A model generated the notes under the pieces. It was not told the DNA's origin, made no database searches, and worked only from the letters and a program-made list of their open reading frames with translations. From Brachionus rotundiformis (lineage: Eukaryota; Rotifera; Eurotatoria; Ploima; Brachionidae): a stretch of 64,000 nt of DNA. Both the position numbers and the translations under genes were made by a program. Shown piece by piece: positions 23,210-34,286 of the stretch. Positions within the stretch are counted from its first letter, which is position 1, and the number at the start of each line of letters is the position of its first letter. Location of the stretch: assembly GCA_016802295.1 (NCBI GenBank), contig JAESIW010000122.1:770638-834637 (forward strand), written 5' to 3'.

Positions 23210-23652
23210 CTAGTAATTGTGATGCTCAATGGCTTTTGATCTTCGAGATTTTGATGATGATTCATACGGTCTCATGGTCTCAATGCATCTTCTTAAATCG
23301 ATTTGTGAAAAATAATCCCTCCATTCTTTATATGATATTACACCGTCTTTAAAGCCTTCTGATAAAAGAAATCATGATATATAAATAAATGGTTATTCAG
23401 TTAGTAATAATTTTACCATCATTATCGATTATATCAAATAGGTCATCAATTTTATGTGCGTTTGCCAACCTAAACGCTTCTAATTTTGATGATTTTCTGT
23501 TACTGGCCAAAACATAAGTTTCAGTCAATGCTATTGTGATAAAAGTTTTGAATGCCGAAACTTTAAACTTAGCATAAATATAATTGCGAAAATTTTGTTT
23601 TACAAATAAAATTACCAAATAGCATTAATGAACTTAGTCTAACGAGATTCAT
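23210..23652 (-). CDS. Small secreted EF-hand-like protein
   Basis: Three exons, 23616-23652, 23417-23560 and 23210-23358, introns of 55 and 58 bp; 109 residues. The N-terminus (MNLVRLSSLMLFVSAFKTFI) looks like a signal peptide or signal anchor. Residues about 57-77 read IDDLFDIIDNDEGFKDGVIS followed by YKEW, which resembles an EF-hand: hydrophobic helix, acidic loop ending in DG-x-I-x3-E, then a second helix. The loop is longer than the canonical 12 residues or has non-standard first ligands, so calcium binding is doubtful. The C-terminus is basic and serine-rich. Family not recognised. Support comes from the clean GT-AG joins and the domain continuing across intron 2. Confidence 0.65.
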
Positions 23653-24487
23653 TTTTAATATCTATAATTGTTAGGTCTTAAATTTAAAAAAATATATTGT
23701 TATTTTATAATGCTCTTTAATGCCTCAGTTCAATCATAAAATTTTTTGTTTATATATATAAAAAATTAATCTATAAAAACCGGTTTTTTTAATGACAAAT
23801 AAAAAATGTCCTTCTCTTTTATATAGTTTAAAAATACAGGTTCATAATTTAATTAAGTTTATTTTTCCTCTTCGGAAAATATATCAGACAGTTACTGATA
23901 AACACACTAATCAGCTTGATTTCATGCTAATTTGGAAATTTAGTATTAGAAATTTGATCATTACAAGACGATTGATTTTCTATAATTCTTTAAAAAAATA
24001 ATTTTTACTGAAAATGATACTTGAAAATCACAAAGAATAGTAAACTAAAAAACCTATTTATTAGGAATATTGAATTTGAAAAACCACGCAAATTAAAGGT
24101 TTAAATATCCATAAATAACAAGATCACATCAAAATGGTGTAAGTATATTTTTTGAAGATATAAAAAAAATACATTTTTAATGGTCTAAAATTACCAGCAA
24201 ATTAAAATCATATCAGAATAAATCGATTTAAAATATACAATTCAAAAATTATTTAAAAAGGAACTTTTTGATTTTAGAAATGATTTAAATTATTTTTTGC
24301 TACAAAAATTTAAAGTAAATACGATATGCTGAATCAATGATTATTTTTTATCTTTTTTATCAAAAAAATAAATAAGATCAAGGCGAAATAGAAATTTGTC
24401 TAGATAGTTTATAAAAATTTTTATTTTCAAAAATTTAAATCGTGTTAAAACTTTAAGATTTAAACTAAATTAAATTATTTTTATCAT
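23653..24487. other. Intergenic, AT-rich
   Basis: Upstream of the EF-hand-like gene and downstream of TMEM161. A 69-codon open frame at 23792-24001 has no recognisable features and AT-driven composition; not called as a gene. Confidence 0.45.
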
Positions 24488-26203
24488 TCAATTTTCTAGT
24501 ATGTAATTATTATCAATATAATTATAGTAAAACAAACCAATACAACTTATTGTGAACCAAATTGTACTTGTCCAGAAAGTAAAATAGCCTATTAGACTTT
24601 GTAAAACATATGGTGAAAATATCTTATTCAAAGCATCATGGCTTTGGCTTAAATTGAAATGAGAAGATTCAAGTCGCCTGAATAAATTTGGTGATTGAGT
24701 TGTATTTAGGTTAATATTGGAACTCATATTCGAAACAATTTTCACAAAATTGTTACAGTATTCCATGTTTCCACACCAGGTATAATTTCCCAACGTTTTT
24801 AACAATAGAACCATGAATAAAAGCATATATAACGGTACAATATATTGTGAAGCAACAACTCCGTAATATTGATATATAGAAGATATTGAGCTAATATACA
24901 GAGTATTGGTAACTTTATTTGACTGTTTTCGAATACTTGCTGCAATTTCAAATGCCAAATTCAAATACGATTGGGCATAATGTCTATATAATATTAAACG
25001 TGTAAAAAAAAATATCAAAACCAAATAGATTTTCAAATTATCTGCAAACAATATATTTAATATAAATATTTTGATTGAGTAAAAAATAGTTGTATTTAAA
25101 TTTTTGTTATCATTATTATTATTAGGTGTTATTAAATTTATGAACTTATTAATAGTATTGTTACCTGTATCTTGAGAATTTTTATCTAATATAATATCAT
25201 TTTTTCCAAATTTGATCCAACATATTGATATCATAAGTGGCATAATAAAACTTAAATAAAACAAAAGCCTTTTTAGTTTAGACCCGTTTGAATATTTTAA
25301 AGATAAACAATGAAGTCTTGCTAGTCGAAACGCTGGAAAAAAATATAAAGCCCCAATAATGGCACTTACAAAACCTATAAAGCAGGTAAATAATAGATCG
25401 TTCGTGCCATAAAATTTTAATTGAGAAAATAATTTTTGATTTTTTGTTTCCGTGTTTAAAACTTTTCCTTCATTATTTTCGGTCTGAACATTTTGTTGTT
25501 TAATAAGGTTAAAAACATTTGAAGAAATGTTACGAAACGCGTCTTTTAGTTGGAAATCAAAAAATTTTGTGTCTGCCAATTGAATCAGAATTGAAAGTAT
25601 AAATGATACTCCAGCAAAAATAAATAATAATGCACCTTCAGATGTTCTCAAATAGTTACTAGCTATCGATGAAAGATTTGCTAATCCATAAATTATTACC
25701 ATACTACACCAAACCAAACTCAAATTAACTTCATCTTTTGGTTGAAAAAAAGACATGTAAATTTCGGTAGTTGTATAAATAATAATTGCAATTAACGATA
25801 TGTCTACAAAACTCTGAAAGTCATCAGAATATTTTATAAATTGAAAATCATATGGTTGTACTGGAGACATAGATAATTCAATAGTAGCACCATCTGGTAT
25901 ATTGAATTCTTCTTTTTCATCATCAATTTCAAAAAGACGATTCAATTTTTTGTTTTTTGCTAAACAATAAAGTTATAAATTTTTCGTTAAAAAATCATAA
26001 AATAAAATTATTTTATTATAAAGCTTACTTTGGTTCTTATAGTGATTACGAACAGCTTTTTTCAATTCGGCTGAATTGGGACTCAAATATCGATAAAGTT
26101 TGTGACATAACAAAAACCGTCCATATGAATAAAATTTTCCAAGCTTTGCTAAAAGAATAAACATGATAATCGTGTAAATAAATTGAGGTCCGAACAAAGC
26201 CAT
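24488..26203 (-). CDS. TMEM161: Transmembrane protein 161 (TMEM161A/B-like)
   Basis: Multi-pass membrane protein; the vertebrate B paralog affects cardiac rhythm, but the molecular role is unclear. Two exons, 26029-26203 and 24488-25959, over a 69-bp phase-1 intron; 548 residues (human about 480). The N-terminus MALFGPQFIYTIIMF and FLLCHKLYRYLSPNSAEL fit the family start. About eight hydrophobic segments follow. Conserved landmarks include GALYFFPAFRLARLH, a C-terminal LLKTLGNYTW and the last membrane span ending FYYNYIDN. Extra length comes from Asn-rich loops around residues 290-330. The single family gene would correspond to the ancestor of both vertebrate paralogs. Confidence 0.92.
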
Positions 26204-26680
26204 TTTAAAATTTATAGTTTTTTGTTATCTAGATTTTTTGTAGACTTATAATATTTATTCATAAAAGATCTAGCAGTTAGGATAAACAATTTCTAAAATA
26301 ATATTTTGAATATTTTAGTACAAATTCGGAAAGATTTTTCATATTTAATTGTTCATAATTTAAGAATTACCTTTCCATCGCCATCAGTTAGTCTTAAAAA
26401 AATCAAAATTTAAAATGTATTTTTTATTTAATAAAATAATATTCATTAATGTTAATTCTTTTTTTTAAGAGAAAAATCAATTTTAAAAAATCGAAATTGA
26501 TTTGTCAAACTTTGAAATTAACTCTTTTGATCATTGTTCAAAATGCAAAGTTTGTTCAGAAATTTAAAGAATTAATATTAAAAAATATCTCTAGTCCTTA
26601 TTTGAATTAATTATTTTAAAAAATAGCTCTGCATTCACTAAATAAACCTATTATAAACATCTAACGTGCTCGATTTTTTC
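26204..26680. other. Divergent TMEM161 / RPL39 promoter region
   Basis: AT-rich spacer between head-to-head genes; nothing else seen. Confidence 0.5.
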
Positions 26681-26692
26681 TTTTTTTTTCAG
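26675..26692 (+). promoter_or_regulatory. Splice acceptor upstream of RPL39 ATG
   Basis: A long pyrimidine run ending in CAG at 26690-26692 lies 26 bp before the RPL39 start codon. It could accept a spliced leader in trans or end a 5'-UTR intron; the sequence alone cannot separate the two. Confidence 0.55.
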
Positions 26693-26718
26693 TTCAACAT
26701 TTATCAAAAAAAAGCAAA

Positions 26719-26988
26719 ATGGTAAGTTCAATTTTTAGCCTTAAGTCAATTTTTATGATGATAAATAGTTAACTAAATTTTATATTAGGGTTCTCATAAA
26801 ACCTTCAGAATCAAAAAGGTTCTTGCAAAAAAACAAAAACAAAACAGACCAATGCCGCAATGGATTAGAATGAAAACTGGAAACACTATTCGGTAAAATA
26901 ATTAACTATCAATAATTAGTATTAATTTCTTCTGTTTAGTTATAATGCCAAGAGAAGACATTGGAGAAGAACAAAACTCAAATTGTAG
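26719..26988 (+). CDS. RPL39: 60S ribosomal protein eL39
   Basis: Small basic protein lining the ribosomal exit tunnel. Three exons, 26719-26721, 26789-26892 and 26940-26988 (introns 67 and 47 bp), give exactly 51 residues, the universal eL39 length. Exon 1 contributes only the ATG codon. The product reads GSHKTFRIKKVLAKKQKQNR, then PMPQWIRMKTGN, then YNAKRRHWRRTKL. Too short for a simple ORF search because of the introns. Near-universal conservation makes the call secure. Confidence 0.97.
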
Positions 26989-27645
26989 ATTAATTTTTTA
27001 TTTTTCAAATTGTATTTCAATCATTGGTCAATCGAATTAGCCAAAATATCATATTCAATAATTCGAAATGCGATCCACAACTCGATTTAAACGATTTATA
27101 ATTAAGTTGTTTTTAAAATCTTGATCAATGATTAAAATATTTGAAAAACGAAAATTTTTCTTAAATAAAATTTGTCAAAAAATACTTAAATTTTAAAATA
27201 TTTTTAGTATATTTATAGAATTTTTAAATTTTTGAATATTAAATTCATCAATCTCTTAAAATATAGTAAATACTCCTAATTTTTATAATTTAGTGAATCA
27301 AATACGATTATTTATTATATCAAAATTATCTGATCTTATTTCTAATCTGATCAAATAAATAATAAATAATTAAATATTTTACAGTTTTTTTCTCTTAAAC
27401 AATTAAATTAAATCAAGTTCTCTAAATCTATCTTAATTTTTTGGTGAAAAATTGTTATGTCACTTATAAATTAGAATTTTTAAATAAATGTATCAAGTAT
27501 TTAACAGATAAACAATATCTAATAACAATTATTCAAAAATAACTTGAATATTAAAAGCAATGTTATTTTAATTAATTTTATTTCTTTTTTTTGTAGAAAA
27601 CGAATCGAAAAATAAATTTCGCAAATTTTAGAGACATATTTTTAT
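26989..27645. other. Intergenic, AT-rich
   Basis: Convergent spacer between RPL39 and TXNDC9; no coding or RNA feature seen. Confidence 0.5.
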
Positions 27646-28451
27646 TTAATCACTGTCATCGTCATAATTTTTTTCATTTGATCTTATTAACCGTTTTGTA
27701 AATTTTCTATTTTCTTCTTCGTTATCACTCTCACATTCCTTTTCCTTGAGCATACCTGAGAATATAAGAGAAGATTTTATATAAATATAAATTATGTTTC
27801 AATTGAATTACCTATTTTTATCAAATGCTTTTCTAAAGCTTGAGTTTGGAAATTATCAATTCCATCAAATAATTCAAAACCAATAATTCTTAAAAATAAG
27901 ATTATTTTTGATATCTTAACAAATACAGCATTTAAATAAATACTTTTGCTTGAGAATTCCATCAACGAAGCAGAGAACGGCAGGTAAGACCTGAATTTTT
28001 AATTTATTTACAAAGAACTTTGCTTTTTCAACATTTACTCTTGCAAAAACTAATTCATTATATTTTTCAGCTAAAATCTAAAAAAAAAAGCTATATAACA
28101 ATTAGTCTACATATAAATATAATATGCTACCTTTAAATGTTTATGCATTATATCACATCTTGTAAAGTCGTCGTGAAAAAAATGGACAATACATTTTTTG
28201 CTTGTAGTAGTAAGCTTTAAAAATTCATCTTCAGTAAGTTCTTTGTAACAACTTAAATTTGCCTCTTGCCTCATTTGAATTTCACGGTTTTTCATCATCA
28301 ATTCATTGATTCTTGCTTCTCTTATATGATTTGGAATATCATTTTCAATATCATCAAATATATTTTCTTCATCTACTATATAGGTATCTTGGTTTACTTT
28401 AAATCTTTCATCTGATCGATTAATTTCATTAAGATCTGTTTCAGTTGTCAT
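27646..28451 (-). CDS. TXNDC9: Thioredoxin domain-containing protein 9 (phosducin-like 3)
   Basis: Phosducin-family co-chaperone that modulates the CCT/TRiC chaperonin in actin and tubulin folding. Four exons: 28131-28451, 27944-28077, 27812-27888 and 27646-27755, introns 53, 55 and 56 bp; 213 residues (human 226). The N-terminal helix region holds EARINELMMKNREI. The thioredoxin fold starts CIVHFFHDDFTRCDIMHKHL; the redox CxxC is absent, as normal for this family. The fold continues FARVNVEKAKFFVNKLKIQV and LPAVLCF, ending in an acidic tail (DDDSD) typical of the protein. All junctions restore the family order. Confidence 0.93.
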
Positions 28452-29068
28452 ATTTAAGATTTACGAAAATCAAATTCTAAAATTAATTTTTTTCTTAATC
28501 AATAAAAAATTATAGTGAATTAATAAAAAAATTTTCTGCACTTTTATACGATTCTGCTTCACCATGACATTTCACTTTGCTGCCTAGCATTTTTAAAAAC
28601 TGCTCATAATTATTTCAAGTATATGTCAAATGTGTTTTAAATCGTAATTCAAATAAACAAAATTTTAGTCTTCATATCAATTTATTTAAAAGATTTTAAA
28701 ATTTTGAATTGAAAATGAATTTTTTAAAAAATCTTGAAAAAAATTTATAATAAATTACTTAACTTAGATTTTTATTCTTAAATAATTTTTATTCTTANNN
28801 NNNNNNNNNNNNNNNNNNNNNNNNNNNNNNNNNNNNNNNNNNNNNNNNNNNNNNNNNNNNNNNNNNNNNNNNNNNNNNNNNNNNNNNNNNNNNNNNNNNN
28901 NNNNNNNNNNNNNNNNNNNNNNNNNNNNNNNNTAAATAAACCTTAATTCAAAATCTTTTAGTAGTTTTTTTTTTAATTAAAAATAATAAACTAGATTTCG
29001 ATTACTTTTTATGATCTAATTCTAACAAGCTTTCTTTAATTTTCTTTTGAAATTAAACATTTAGAAAA
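28452..29068. other. Intergenic with assembly gap
   Basis: Spacer between the SPCA pump and TXNDC9, containing 135 N at 28798-28932. Visible parts are AT-rich without features. Confidence 0.5.
28798..28932. other. Assembly gap (135 N)
   Basis: Run of N; unlike the first gap, the flanks show no obvious shared sequence. Confidence 0.99.
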
Positions 29069-32000
29069 TTAAACATCAAAATCCATTTTTTCGGTTTTCA
29101 AACTATTTTTTTTCGATTCTTGTGATTTAAAACTAAAACCATTATTAACAAATTTTTTTACTTCAGACACAATCCAAACTGAAGAACTTAAACAAATCAA
29201 TGATACAATATCTTTAAAAAAATATTCATTTTTCTGATTTAAATTTATAAGAATTGATTTTACCATAAAAGCTTAAGGATTCCGTTTGAAAAATTTTCTG
29301 CAAAGGTGGGAAGTATATTACCAATAGTTGACTCAGAATCGAACCACCAACAGAAAATAAAAAAGCTTTATTAGAAAAAAGTCCTATTTGAAAAATTGAC
29401 TTGTGCTTCATTTATCATTTAATTTTATATTTTATTTCTGTTTAAATTAAATTACCTGAGATCGGCTGGCAAGTGCATTAAACATGTCAAAAAATACAAA
29501 ACATGTAAAAGTCATGGTTGTATCTCGATGAGTTACTTTGCCATCTTCCATCTCTTTATAAAATACGTATAATGTTCCAGTTACTATCATTAAGGCGCTG
29601 ATTAAAATATTTCCAATTAAACTGAAATTTATCATTGATTCGTTAACTTTTCGAGGTGGCTTTTTTAAAACATCAGAATCGACAGGCTCTACGCCTAAAC
29701 TTTGAGCTGGTGGACCATCCATTATTATATTTATCCATAAAATTTGCATAGCATTTAGCGGATTTGGAAAATGAAAGATTGTTGAAAAAGCAATCAATGA
29801 TAAAGCTGAGATACTCCTATTAAAAAAATATTAGAATTCGATTTAAGATTATTTTAAAACAAATCTTTACGTGCTAAGTTGAAATCGAACAAAATTTCTT
29901 ATATTGTAGTAAATTCCCTTTCCTTCTTCAATTGCCGAACTTAATTCAATATTTAGTGCAAATTATTTTCTTAAATTTCTTAAAAAAAAGCTTTACATTA
30001 TGGTATTAAAATTATCATCAACTAAAATCATATCAGCAGCTTCTTTTGAAACATCAGTTCCAGATTTTCCCATAGCAATACCAATATCAGCCGATTTTAG
30101 AGCCACACTATCGTTTACTCCATCTCCAGTCATTCCAACGATATAACCTCTATTCTTACAAGCTTTTATAATATTCAATTTTTGTTTGGGCGTAGTTCGA
30201 TAAAAAATAGCCACATCTGATACTATATTTTCTAAATCATGAATTGACATTTTGCTAATTTCTTCTCCGCTAATGAATTTTTTCATCATTAAATCAAAAC
30301 CTATTCGATTGGCAATTGTTTTTGCAGTTTCTTGAGCGTCTCCGGTTATCATTTTAACTTGTACACCACTTTTACGTAATGATTCAATAGCTTCTCGAAT
30401 ACCCTCTCTAGGGGGGTCTATAATGCCCACCATACCCACATAACACAGATCATCAAAATTTGTACCAGATGCCATTGCAATTACTCTCAAACCGGATGAC
30501 ATTAGGTTTTGAGCATCCGTCAAAAAATGCTTATATTTTTCTTCTGTTAATTCAAAATTACGATCATTAAAATTATAAAACTTTGACTGGCGTAATACTT
30601 CAGTTATAGCACCTTTAATGAACAGCAAACTTTGAGACTACGTTTAAAATTATTAATATTTATTTAAATGAATTAATAATGATCATTGAAGCTTACAGGG
30701 TTAATTTTAGGACTAACTCTTACTCCCATCCATTTATTTTCTGAATTAAAAGGCCATTCTTCGTGTCTAATATAATCGTTTCTTAGTTCATTATAGCTTG
30801 CTTTCATGGCCAAAGTAAGCAAAGATGCATCTGTTGGTTGACCAGTTACTTGTCTGTCAAATATATGAGCATTGTTACATACTGAGCCGATTTCGATAAC
30901 TTTAAATAAAGATGGATGGGAATTATATCTTACTTGAACATTTCCACATCGAACTACTCCATCAGCTATGTATCCTTTACCAGTAACTTCGGCATGTAAA
31001 TCATCCGAACTAATTATATTTCGTACAGTCATTTCATTTGTGGTCAAAGTTCCAGTTTTATCTGAACATATAACATCTACACATCCTAATGTTTCGACAA
31101 TCGGTAATTTTTTAATTATTGCTTTTTTTTTTGCCATTCGAATGACTCCAAGAGCTAGAGTTACAGTAACCACGATAGGAAGGCCCTCAGGAATTGCAGC
31201 CACAGCAAGACTTGATTAATAATTTAAATAAACTACAAAATCTTTAGAAAATTTTAATATTTGAAATTACCTAACACTAATAGTGAACATTTCCAGAATC
31301 GGACGACCTTGTATCCATCCAATTAACATTATTAATCCGATAATACCAAATGAGTAAAATGATAACTGTTTTCCTAGTGTGTCCATACTTTTTTGTAATG
31401 GAGTCTTAGGCGATTCTTCAGATTGCATCATTTTAAAAATTTCTCCAAATTCAGAGTTTTCTCCTGTTGAAATAACAATTCCTTTACCGTGTCCATTCTT
31501 TACCAATGTTCCCATAAAACAAATATTCCGACGAGTAAGAATACCCTTGCAAGCATATTCTTGAGGAATGGTATCAGTTATTTTTAAACATGGTTCGGAC
31601 TCTCCTGTAAAACTTGACTCATCAATACTCAAATCCACAGCTTGAAAAAGTCTCATATCAGCTGGAACTCTATCTCCTGTATTTAGAACTATGATATCAC
31701 CTGGTACTAGTTCTCTAGCAAGAATGGAATGTAGTTCTCCATTTCGAATACTTTTATTTCAATTTTTAATTTAAGTATTTCTAAGCTTGTGAGACAGTTA
31801 CCAGTTACATGATGGAGGGACTAACTTATTCAGTTCTTCTAAAGCCTTTTCAGATCGATACTCTTGAAAAAATGCTACTGTAACTACTATCAAAATTGCC
31901 TTTATTAATATGTAATAAATAATTTCATTTTAATTAATAAATTTATTAAATTTACACAAGTTATACTCAAAGCATCATCGAACTGTTTCATTATTATACT

Positions 32001-32323
32001 GACTAAAGCTGATGCAAGTAATAAGATAATCATTGGTTCTTTGAACTATTAAATTTAGATTATAAAATTTTAAAATGAATTGGAGCAAATTAAATTTTTA
32101 AGTAACAATTAATAAACAATTTTAATCAAAATCTGACCTTTTCTAAATATTTTAACCATAAAGGATCTTCACTTTTCACTTCAAACTCATTGTACGAATA
32201 AAGTTTTCGTCTTTCATTTATATCATAAGAATCTAATCCGAGTTGCAGGTTTGTTTTTAGAAGATTAGATGTTTCTTCGAAAGATTTGGATGAAGCTGTT
32301 TCGGAATTCAAGAACGTCATCAT
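29069..32323 (-). CDS. ATP2C1: Secretory-pathway Ca2+/Mn2+ ATPase (SPCA)
   Basis: Golgi P-type pump that loads Ca2+ and Mn2+ into the secretory pathway. Ten exons: 32138-32323, 31956-32045, 31802-31899, 31271-31750, 30697-31210, 29997-30637, 29871-29939, 29456-29816, 29264-29405 and 29069-29211; 907 residues (human SPCA1 919). The actuator motif TGES is in exon 4. The M4 ion site (AAIPEGLP) and the phosphorylated Asp335 in CSDKTGTLT are in exon 5. MITGDAQETA and the hinge TGDGVND are in exon 6. The M5-M6 region ends with PNPLNAMQILWINIIMDGPP in exon 8. It lacks the long N-terminus of SERCA and has the SPCA block KTPLQKSMDTLGKQLSFYSF. Intron phases keep frame throughout. Confidence 0.96.
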
Positions 32324-32733
32324 TATTAATTCAAATCTCTTTAATATTTTTGTGTATTTTATATGGTATGCTCCGATTAGAATATAAAACTAACAAAGTC
32401 AAAATATGATTCTAGCTCTGATAAAAACGAAATATCATTACAACTTCAAAATTTCTAAAATTTCATTATCTATAAAAAGTTCAATAAATATTTTGGTAAA
32501 TACTTTAAAAATATTAGCGTAGCTACGTGTCATATTGAAATTTAAAATTGAAAAAAAAATTTTCATAATTAGTAAATTTTTAATTTTTAAATTCAGTATT
32601 TATAAAAAAAATTATTTTCTACCTAAAATTATTATTCATTAAAATTAATTTATTCTTTTAATTTTTGTACATTTTAAAATGTACAAATTACAAAAGATAT
32701 AATTTTACTAAAATTAAGAAAAAATTTATTTTA
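32324..32733. other. Intergenic, AT-rich
   Basis: Short spacer upstream of the SPCA gene and downstream of KRR1, same strand. No feature seen; the two are too far apart to suggest an operon strongly. Confidence 0.5.
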
Positions 32734-33747
32734 TCAATTATTTAGTTTTGATTTTTTTATTGGTTTAATTTTTGAGTGATCATCATCTTGTTTTTTTTTA
32801 CCAGTTTCATTTTTATCCAATACTTCTTTTGCTTTCATGTAATTTTTACCTTTATTTTCATTTTGACGTTCCTTGATCTTTTTGATAAAGTATTCACCAG
32901 ATTCAATTTCTTTATCAAGCTTTGATTCCATTTGTTGAGGAGGAAAAGGATTGTATTCTTTCTTTTCTTTTATATATTTTGGTTTCTTTCTTTTTGATAT
33001 GTTTTTAGATTTAAATTTAGGTAAGAAACGATCCCATGATTCATTTTTCAATTTCGGATCTTTAGCTAACTCTTGTTTGATCATTAAAGATTTAATATTA
33101 TATATCGGGTGAATGTTTTTCATTGTGTCTTCAACAATTTTCCTACACTGAGCAATTCCTTTATATGGGCCTAATACTGAAACAGTATTTCCTTGAACGA
33201 GTATATAACATTTAGTAAGCAGCTCAATTGCTTTTAAAGTTGAGCCATTTGGGCCTATTAATCTTTGTCTCCTTTTAACAAACCGTTCTTTGTTTCGAAC
33301 CAAAGAACCTATTTGAATAACATCACATGCAACATCGTCCTCTAAAACTCGAATAGCTTGTTCGTAAGGTACACTTCTTGCTAATAATTTTATCAAATCT
33401 CTCGATTTAATAATAATATATGGATCCCATGTTTTCTTTGTGGTTCTAACACACATGCTTCCTTCGATTAAGTCTAGATCAGCAGTTATATTATAGGCTT
33501 CAAGTTTTGCTTGAACTAAAGGCCACACTTCTTTCAGATATTTTTCTCTATATTTTGGGAAAAGAGTTGCAAACGAACTCTCTGCAAAAACACCACCATA
33601 TGGATTGTCTTCTTTTGTGAATGGTTGTTCTTTCCAGTCAGGAGGAACTTCCTAAAATATTTTTTAAAAAAACAAATAACGATTTTAATACAAGTTACTC
33701 ACTACAGGTTCAGATTTTGGAAGTTCGATTTTTTTATTTTTCCACAT
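32734..33747 (-). CDS. KRR1: KRR1 small-subunit processome component
   Basis: Nucleolar KH-domain protein required for 18S rRNA maturation. Two exons, 33703-33747 and 32734-33651, over a 51-bp intron; 320 residues. The N-terminal signature is ESSFATLFPKYREKYLKE. The KH region follows with DLIEGSMCVRTTKKTWDPY, IKLLARSVPYEQA, DVACDVIQIGSLVRNKERFV and KRRQRLIGPNGSTLKA. Next comes NIHPIYNIKSLMIKQELA. The C-terminus is a lysine-rich nucleolar tail, shorter than the human one. Exon 1 (15 codons) is supported by a strong donor (GTGAGT) and an ATG. Confidence 0.95.
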
Positions 33748-34286
33748 TCTTAAAATAATGAATATATTATTTTTTAGAAATATTTTTATAAAAATTTTTA
33801 TTTTAATTATTAATACAAGTTAAGATATATGCTAGGAAAACAATATTTTTTAAATTCAAGCATAAAAATTGTGCATCTTGTTAAAAAATTATTTCAAATT
33901 TAAATTCACTTTCTTCTAGTTAAAAATAATATGATATTTGATTTTCAAAATTAAATTATAAAATAAGCTGAATTTTATAATAAATCATAAGACTTTTCAA
34001 TTAAAACTTATCATGACGTAATATCATAACTTTATTCGTTAGTAAAATTCAAAAAAATTATCTAAAATAGAATTTTTATTTAATTTTTTTCTTGATATAT
34101 CACTAAAATAATTTTTTTGAAATTAAAATCAAAAATCAATAATAGCAAAAATAGTTAAATGATCCTTTAACATTAATTAATAGAACATGATTATTTTTTT
34201 TTAACACTGGCATTTTTTTACAAAACCAAATAAGTTTACAATCAAAAAAAAACAAATATATAAAATCAACAAGACAAAAAAAAGTT
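33748..34286. other. Intergenic, AT-rich
   Basis: Spacer between the transposase-like ORF and KRR1. No terminal inverted repeat of the transposase ORF could be found here by eye. Confidence 0.45.

Noticed and set aside
23792..24001. 69-codon frame downstream of TMEM161
   Set aside because: AT-driven hydrophobic translation with no recognisable feature; probably chance.
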